NCBI GenBank assembly: GCA_049292975.1
Contig: JBATRZ010000017.1
Coordinates: 1 to 19,739, forward strand
Source of the DNA: JBGSWE01 sp049292975
GTDB taxonomy: Bacteria > Patescibacteriota > Saccharimonadia > Saccharimonadales > JACDBH01
DNA: 19,739 nt
Direction of reading: 5' to 3'
Under the pieces are notes generated by a model. That model worked only from the letters and a program-made list of their open reading frames with translations, did not search any database and was not told the origin of the DNA. How positions within the stretch are numbered: position 1 is the first letter of the stretch; every line of letters starts with the position of its first letter. The translations under genes and the position numbers were made by a program. Below are positions 15,946 to 19,739 of this stretch, piece by piece.

Positions 15946-17097
15946 CTAGTGTATATACTTGTACGTCCCTGCTTCTGCAGGGCTAAAGACTCGCGTCGTT
16001 ACTTCATAGCGGCGGCGGCGGTTCATCTCTGATACCAAAACCGAACCGTCATCATTCACTTGCTCAACAAACACCACATGGCCGGCGCCGCGCTCGGCTG
16101 TGACCACAGCGGCACCGGGCCGCGGCGTACGGTCCCAGCCCTGCGGTGCGTAGTTATCCCACGTAGCGGCATTGCCCAGGTTGGCGGGCAGCGGGCGGCC
16201 GATCTGTATGCGCTTGTTGGCCACATACCAGGTACAGTAGCCGGCAACGTAACCGTTATAGCCGTACACGGCGGTGTTGCCAAAGGCAAAGTTGGAATAG
16301 AACGGACGGGACGAAGCGCTGCTGGCTGCCACCTTGACCGTACCGCCGGGCACGACGATACGCTCACCCGCTACCAAACCGCTTAGCTCGGCATCGTTGA
16401 ACTGCGTAATCTGTTCGGCTGGCACGTTATACTTCTTGGCCAGACTGTCAGCCGAGTCGCCGGATTTGACCGTATAAGCAATACCGTTTATCGGCGGAAT
16501 CAGCAGCGACGTACCGGACTTAAGGTTATTGCTGCTCAGGTTGTTAGACCATTTAATACTGTCCGATGTCACGCCGTAAGTAACTGCCAGGCTGGCCAGC
16601 GTGTCGCCCTGGGCGACGGCGTGTTCCTTGATATCGGCTTTGGTCTTGATGGCCGAGCTCAGAATCTGCGGCTTCTGCACGGCCTCGCGCGAACTGACGG
16701 CAGCGTTAAGATCGGCATTGACCGAGTCTGCCTCGTTAATTATCAGGCCGGTCTCGGGCAAGCGCGCCATGATAGCCACGTTGGCCGCGATATCGGTGGC
16801 CGATAGGGTGTCGAGCGGATTTGAATCCTTGGTTTCATTGGCAGTATTAAGCGCGCTGAAACTGGTATTCTTGACACCGTTAGAATGAACCACAACCATG
16901 ATGACCGCAGCCAATACTACAGCTATGTTACCGGCCAGCAGGCCGTAACGTACCATGCGTTTGCGATTGCGCCGCATATACTTTGAGGTAACGCGAAGCA
17001 ATTTGGTGCGAGAGGTTGGTCCCGGGCTTGAGGTGGCAGCAGATAGCCCGCCTTGGGGAAGTAGACTACGAATAGTTAGCTCCCGGGGCGCAAGCAC
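15946..17097 (-). CDS. LysM-CHAP peptidoglycan hydrolase, paralogue 1
   Basis: This 383-residue envelope protein has a short Ser/Pro-rich N-terminus and a basic cluster (KYMRRNRKRMVRYG). One signal-anchor helix (about 50-68) and a linker with NPLDTLSATDIAANVA follow. Two LysM repeats bind glycan (HAVAQGDTLASLAVTYGVTSDSIKWSN and YTVKSGDSADSLAKKYNV). The C-terminal CHAP amidase/endopeptidase domain has Cys288 (GYCTWYVAN), His340 (GAGHVVFVEQV) and a following EMN. It probably cuts the cell's own wall, or a host's, from an anchored position. The start is GTG and uncertain. It is a tandem duplicate of the gene at 17388-18500, with a longer CHAP Pro/Gly segment. Confidence 0.85.
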   Translation of the reverse strand: MLAPRELTIRSLLPQGGLSAATSSPGPTSRTKLLRVTSKYMRRNRKRMVRYGLLAGNIAVVLAAVIMVVVHSNGVKNTSFSALNTANETKDSNPLDTLSATDIAANVAIMARLPETGLIINEADSVNADLNAAVSSREAVQKPQILSSAIKTKADIKEHAVAQGDTLASLAVTYGVTSDSIKWSNNLSSNNLKSGTSLLIPPINGIAYTVKSGDSADSLAKKYNVPAEQITQFNDAELSGLVAGERIVVPGGTVKVAASSASSRPFYSNFAFGNTAVYGYNGYVAGYCTWYVANKRIQIGRPLPANLGNAATWDNYAPQGWDRTPRPGAAVVTAERGAGHVVFVEQVNDDGSVLVSEMNRRRRYEVTTRVFSPAEAGTYKYIH

Positions 17098-17119
17098 CCC
17101 TGTAAAATACTAAAATGAA

Positions 17120-17156
17120 GCAAATATCATATCTGTTATACAGATAACGCATTTGC
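17120..17156. repeat. 37-bp nested dyad in the leader of LysM-CHAP gene 1
   Basis: Two inverted repeats share one centre (17138). The outer pair is GCAAAT/ATTTGC (17120-17125, 17151-17156). The inner 17-bp dyad is TATCTGTTATACAGATA (17130-17146) with 7-bp arms. It begins where transcription from the promoter at 17163-17191 should start, so it would be a 5'-end RNA hairpin. It is also at the -35 position of a second possible -10 (TAGTAT, 17107-17112, 9 nt before the GTG), where it could be an operator. Confidence 0.5.
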
Positions 17157-17162
17157 CACTAA

Positions 17163-17191
17163 AGTTTACTAATCAAGCCGGGTTATGTCAA
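17163..17191 (-). promoter_or_regulatory. Promoter of LysM-CHAP gene 1
   Basis: On the minus strand, perfect TTGACA (17186-17191), a 17-nt spacer and TAAACT (17163-17168, 4/6) give a start near 17156 and a leader of about 59 nt that opens with the nested dyad. This is stronger at -35 than the alternative downstream -10 TAGTAT. Confidence 0.6.
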
Positions 17192-17198
17192 TACTGAT

Positions 17199-17381
17199 AA
17201 CAGGGGTAGACCCCTGTTCCAGTAACCCTGCGCCGGCAGGCAAGACCCGGCAAAGCCGGAGCTTCGCCTGCCTCTTGGCTATTTCGCGCTTGGCTTGCTG
17301 CGGTACTTGCATGGCAGTATTCAGATACAGCCACGCAAGTGTCCTCGCACCCGCACGCGAACTAGCTCAAGCGCAGAGCTA
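17199..17381 (-). other. Hairpin cluster between the two LysM-CHAP genes
   Basis: The 290-bp gap (17098-17387) has no gene but four hairpins downstream of paralogue 2. They are TAGCTC/GAGCTA (17363-17381); an 11-bp stem plus inner 4-bp GTAT-CTGA-ATAC (17305-17340, one G-U on minus); GGCAGGC/GCCTGCC around CCGGC-AAA-GCCGG (17235-17272); and AACAGGGG-TAGA-CCCCTGTT (17199-17218). None has a U-tract. They may form a structured 3' UTR that protects the transcript or ends it by an unknown route. Confidence 0.45.
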
Positions 17382-17387
17382 CTGGCC

Positions 17388-18500
17388 CTATTGTGCTCTG
17401 TAGATGAAGTTTTGGAAGGAACGATGTGCCGGCACCCAATCCGGTGTGCGGCCCTCTACGCCCCAGCCGGCCAGGCCGTTCATGTCCGAGTATTTTATCA
17501 TGGTGCTGTCATCTGATACGGCCTCGACGATAGCCACATGACCCTCGGCACCCGAGTTGCTCTGGGCGATGGCCCCCACCACCGGCACCGGGCTGACAAT
17601 CCAACCTGGCGACACGCGGGCAAAATTATCCCAGGTATTAGCATTGCCCCAGTTGTTCGGCACGGAAATCTTGGTGGCCACGTACCAGGTGCAATAGCCG
17701 CGCCAGTAGCCGTTCTGCCCGTAATTAGCCTTGTACTTCAGGATAGCCGGCATGCGCTGCTTGGTGCCGTTAGGTATAACAATGCGTTCGCCTATCTTCA
17801 AACCCGCGACCTCAGCATCATTAAAAGCGGTTATTTCGGCAGCATTGGCGCCATAAGACTCGGCCAGCTTTTCAGGCGTATCGCCCACACCCACAACGTA
17901 TACAAAACCGTTTACCGGTGGTATAACCAAGACCCTGCCTGGATCAATGCGGTCATCGCGCAGATCGTTGGACCATTTAATGCTGTCCGATGTCACGCCG
18001 TACTTGCTAGCCAGTATTGGCAGGCTCTCGCCCCCGGCCACGGTATGTTCTGTAATATCCTGGCGGCTTTTGATGTTCGCGCTCAGGACTTGGCCCGGAG
18101 TTACGTATTCACGCTCGTTGATGGCTGCCTTCAGGTACAGGCCGATGGTGTCGGCCTGGTTGGTTACGGCCAGCTCTTCGGGCAGGCCGGTCATGCGGGC
18201 AACGTTTACGGCCACTTCAGCCGCGGATAATGAATCCAGCGGGTTAGAGCTGCTCTCTGCCTCGGTGTTGTAGACACCGTATGACGTACTTTGGTTGCCG
18301 GAATAAATAAATGCCATGTAGCTGGCAGCGCTTATTATAAGGGTGTTGAAGGCAACCAGTGCGTAGCGGACAGCTCGGCGTTTGAAGCGGCGCCTCTTGA
18401 GTTCGGTTTTGTTTTTTACAGCAGTGACACCCGGTTGTAGAGCGGTTGGCGGCTGCGCTTTGGCGGCTGCACGGCGGTTGGATTGGTGATTTACCGGCAA
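17388..18500 (-). CDS. LysM-CHAP peptidoglycan hydrolase, paralogue 2
   Basis: This 370-residue protein has the same plan as its neighbour at 15946-17097. It has a basic cytoplasmic N-terminus (KNKTELKRRRFKRRAVRYA) and one anchor helix (about 47-66). The linker carries NPLDSLSAAEVAVNVARMTGLPE, followed by two LysM repeats (HTVAGGESLPILASKYGVTSDSIKWSN and VYVVGVGDTPEKLAESYG). The CHAP domain has Cys270 (GYCTWYVATK), His321 (GHVAIVEAV) and Asn in SDMNG. It is predicted to cleave peptidoglycan stem peptides or cross-bridges outside the membrane. The start is a TTG at 18500 without a convincing Shine-Dalgarno and may be misplaced. A strong promoter lies about 60 nt upstream. Recruitment of SagA/CwlT-like functions is inference. 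Confidence 0.85.
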   Translation of the reverse strand: MPVNHQSNRRAAAKAQPPTALQPGVTAVKNKTELKRRRFKRRAVRYALVAFNTLIISAASYMAFIYSGNQSTSYGVYNTEAESSSNPLDSLSAAEVAVNVARMTGLPEELAVTNQADTIGLYLKAAINEREYVTPGQVLSANIKSRQDITEHTVAGGESLPILASKYGVTSDSIKWSNDLRDDRIDPGRVLVIPPVNGFVYVVGVGDTPEKLAESYGANAAEITAFNDAEVAGLKIGERIVIPNGTKQRMPAILKYKANYGQNGYWRGYCTWYVATKISVPNNWGNANTWDNFARVSPGWIVSPVPVVGAIAQSNSGAEGHVAIVEAVSDDSTMIKYSDMNGLAGWGVEGRTPDWVPAHRSFQNFIYRAQ

Positions 18501-18558
18501 AATGTCCAGAGATAAGCCTTTGTATTTACGTTCCTGCTGTCCAAAAAAGCTAAGTAGG

Positions 18559-18588
18559 ATTGTACCAAGCCTGGCAAGTGCCGGTCAA
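18559..18588 (-). promoter_or_regulatory. Promoter of LysM-CHAP gene 2
   Basis: On the minus strand, TTGACC (18583-18588, 5/6), an 18-nt spacer and TACAAT (18559-18564) preceded by TGG (extended -10) predict a start near 18552. The leader to the annotated TTG is about 50 nt. The promoter fits into the 98-bp gap just after the mltG stop. Confidence 0.7.
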
Positions 18589-18598
18589 TATGCGGCGG

Positions 18599-19660
18599 TT
18601 AGTTGCGGCAGCCGGCACCCGCTTCCGTAGACAGGCCATGCTGGTCTATAAGCGTTTCATGGGTACCTATGTCACTGCTAAAACGGGTAATGCAGTCACG
18701 TCCTGAAACAAAATACAAGAAATCAGTCTGGGCCGGCCCTGCTACAGCGCGCAGGGAGCTTACGGTAGTATTACTAACCGGCTCTGGCGGCAAGCCATCA
18801 ATACGGTACGTGTTATATTGATCCCCTAACTCGGCCGATATTTCATCTGTGGCATTCGATTCAAGCCGCATGCCGGTGTCCAGGCGCTTTAAGAACACTT
18901 GGGCGACCTTGGCGCGGTCTTCAGAAGAGCTTACTTCGCCTTCAACAATAGAGGCCAGGATAATCCCCTGGTAAACACTCAAGCCCTGGGCCGCCATGCC
19001 AGCCCGTACCTCCGGCGTTAATGCCCGAGCCATCTCATCCAGGGACTGGGTAATGATGGTCTCTACCCGGGTTGTTCCAAGCAGGAACTCATACGAATCA
19101 GGGTACAGGTAGCCTTCCAGGCTTGCACCCCCGGGTTTGTCGACCAGCGCCGGATGACCCGCATATTTGTTTGGATCAAAGGCCGTGTCTATCTCGGCCT
19201 GGCTGAAGTCTTTTTTGAGTAAGTCCTCTTTTATATCTTTTAGGCGGGTGCCGGGGATGATGGTAAATAGGTTTGCTGCAACCCTGCCCTCGGTCAATAT
19301 CTGGACAATGGCGGGCACATCCATTGATTGCTTCAGCACGTATGTCCCCGCTTTGAACTCCTCGCCAAGCTCGTTGGTGCGTACATATTGCTCGAAAGCC
19401 GTCGCGGAACGTATCAGGGCTTTTTCACGCAATTCCTTGGCTATCTGCGGAGGCATCGAGCCTCTCTCCAGCACATAGATAATTTCCTGCGCCGCGCCGG
19501 GATCTACCGCCTGCAAGTTGCGCATGTACAAACTGCGGACTCCCAGAAAAGCCGCAACGCCGCCCACACCTAGCAAGACTGCCAGGAACAGCAGAACCCC
19601 CGGCCACCTGCGCCCATCCTTCAGTCCAAGCTTGTACGATCTCATGCCGTTAGAACTCAC
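18599..19660 (-). CDS. mltG: Endolytic murein transglycosylase MltG (YceG-like)
   Basis: MltG is an inner-membrane lytic transglycosylase that cuts nascent glycan strands and sets their length. The protein has 353 residues. A basic start and one transmembrane helix (about 21-42) precede a LysM-like subdomain (YVLERGSMPPQIAKELREKALI). The YceG catalytic region has LEGYLYPDSYEF, ILASIVEGEVSSSEDRAKVAQVFLKRLDTGMRLESNAT, with the catalytic Glu in IVEGE (240). It continues with YNTYRIDGLPPEPVSN and FLYFVSG. The usual QTDPTV-type segment reads LESNATDEIS. GTG at 19660 is used here; ATG at 19645 is an alternative. It heads a minus-strand cluster of wall enzymes with the two LysM-CHAP genes. Confidence 0.93.
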   Translation of the reverse strand: MSSNGMRSYKLGLKDGRRWPGVLLFLAVLLGVGGVAAFLGVRSLYMRNLQAVDPGAAQEIIYVLERGSMPPQIAKELREKALIRSATAFEQYVRTNELGEEFKAGTYVLKQSMDVPAIVQILTEGRVAANLFTIIPGTRLKDIKEDLLKKDFSQAEIDTAFDPNKYAGHPALVDKPGGASLEGYLYPDSYEFLLGTTRVETIITQSLDEMARALTPEVRAGMAAQGLSVYQGIILASIVEGEVSSSEDRAKVAQVFLKRLDTGMRLESNATDEISAELGDQYNTYRIDGLPPEPVSNTTVSSLRAVAGPAQTDFLYFVSGRDCITRFSSDIGTHETLIDQHGLSTEAGAGCRN

Positions 19661-19739
19661 TTATTGTTACAAATTTATGCACGCCTGAAACTATACAGTA
19701 TACCGCAACCGCTATAATACTTCTGTTTGAATTTTGAGT

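Overview
The window looks like a core, gene-dense stretch of a Patescibacteria (CPR) genome, most probably Candidatus Saccharibacteria (TM7). This rests on gene content: an N-terminally anchored peptide-binding protein, tandem LysM-CHAP wall hydrolases, a PGPGW membrane protein, an E. coli-type exonuclease I, TrhO, a shortened UvrC, and very short intergenic gaps. No marker phylogeny could be run. UGA is used as a stop (for example by obg, the Xaa-Pro peptidase and bL25), so the UGA=Gly code of Gracilibacteria/SR1 does not apply. No transposase, prophage, integrase or CRISPR array is visible.

Layout, left to right. A tRNA-Leu(CAG) with encoded CCA and an intrinsic terminator lies on the minus strand (10-256). 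Next is a minus-strand operon of a four-helix membrane protein, secG and a membrane-anchored oligopeptide-binding protein (406-2786). An Xaa-Pro aminopeptidase follows with its own promoter. Then come trhO-uvrC as a two-gene operon, and bL25. A plus-strand DedA protein converges on uvrA plus a small co-transcribed unknown gene. An unknown 253-residue protein and a PGPGW membrane protein are divergently transcribed from one short gap. After a 164-nt structured region come a 58-residue membrane microprotein and sbcB, which converge with overlapping stops. obg, two tandem LysM-CHAP proteins and mltG, all on the minus strand, complete the window.

Functional themes. DNA repair and recombination are represented by uvrA, uvrC and sbcB. 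Translation and ribosome assembly are represented by tRNA-Leu, TrhO, bL25 and Obg. Envelope and secretion functions include SecG, DedA, MltG and two peptidoglycan hydrolases, and peptide acquisition and turnover involve the substrate-binding protein and the aminopeptidase. Together they fit a small cell that imports peptides and remodels its own or a host wall.

Two genome-style features stand out. Most first-in-operon genes have a -10 hexamer only 7-11 nt before the start codon, predicting leaderless mRNAs, whereas several leadered or internal genes carry Shine-Dalgarno sequences. Several intergenic gaps hold strong, unexplained RNA-like structures: 12428-12591, 14378-14490, 15841-15944 and 17120-17381. 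These are the best candidates for something undescribed.
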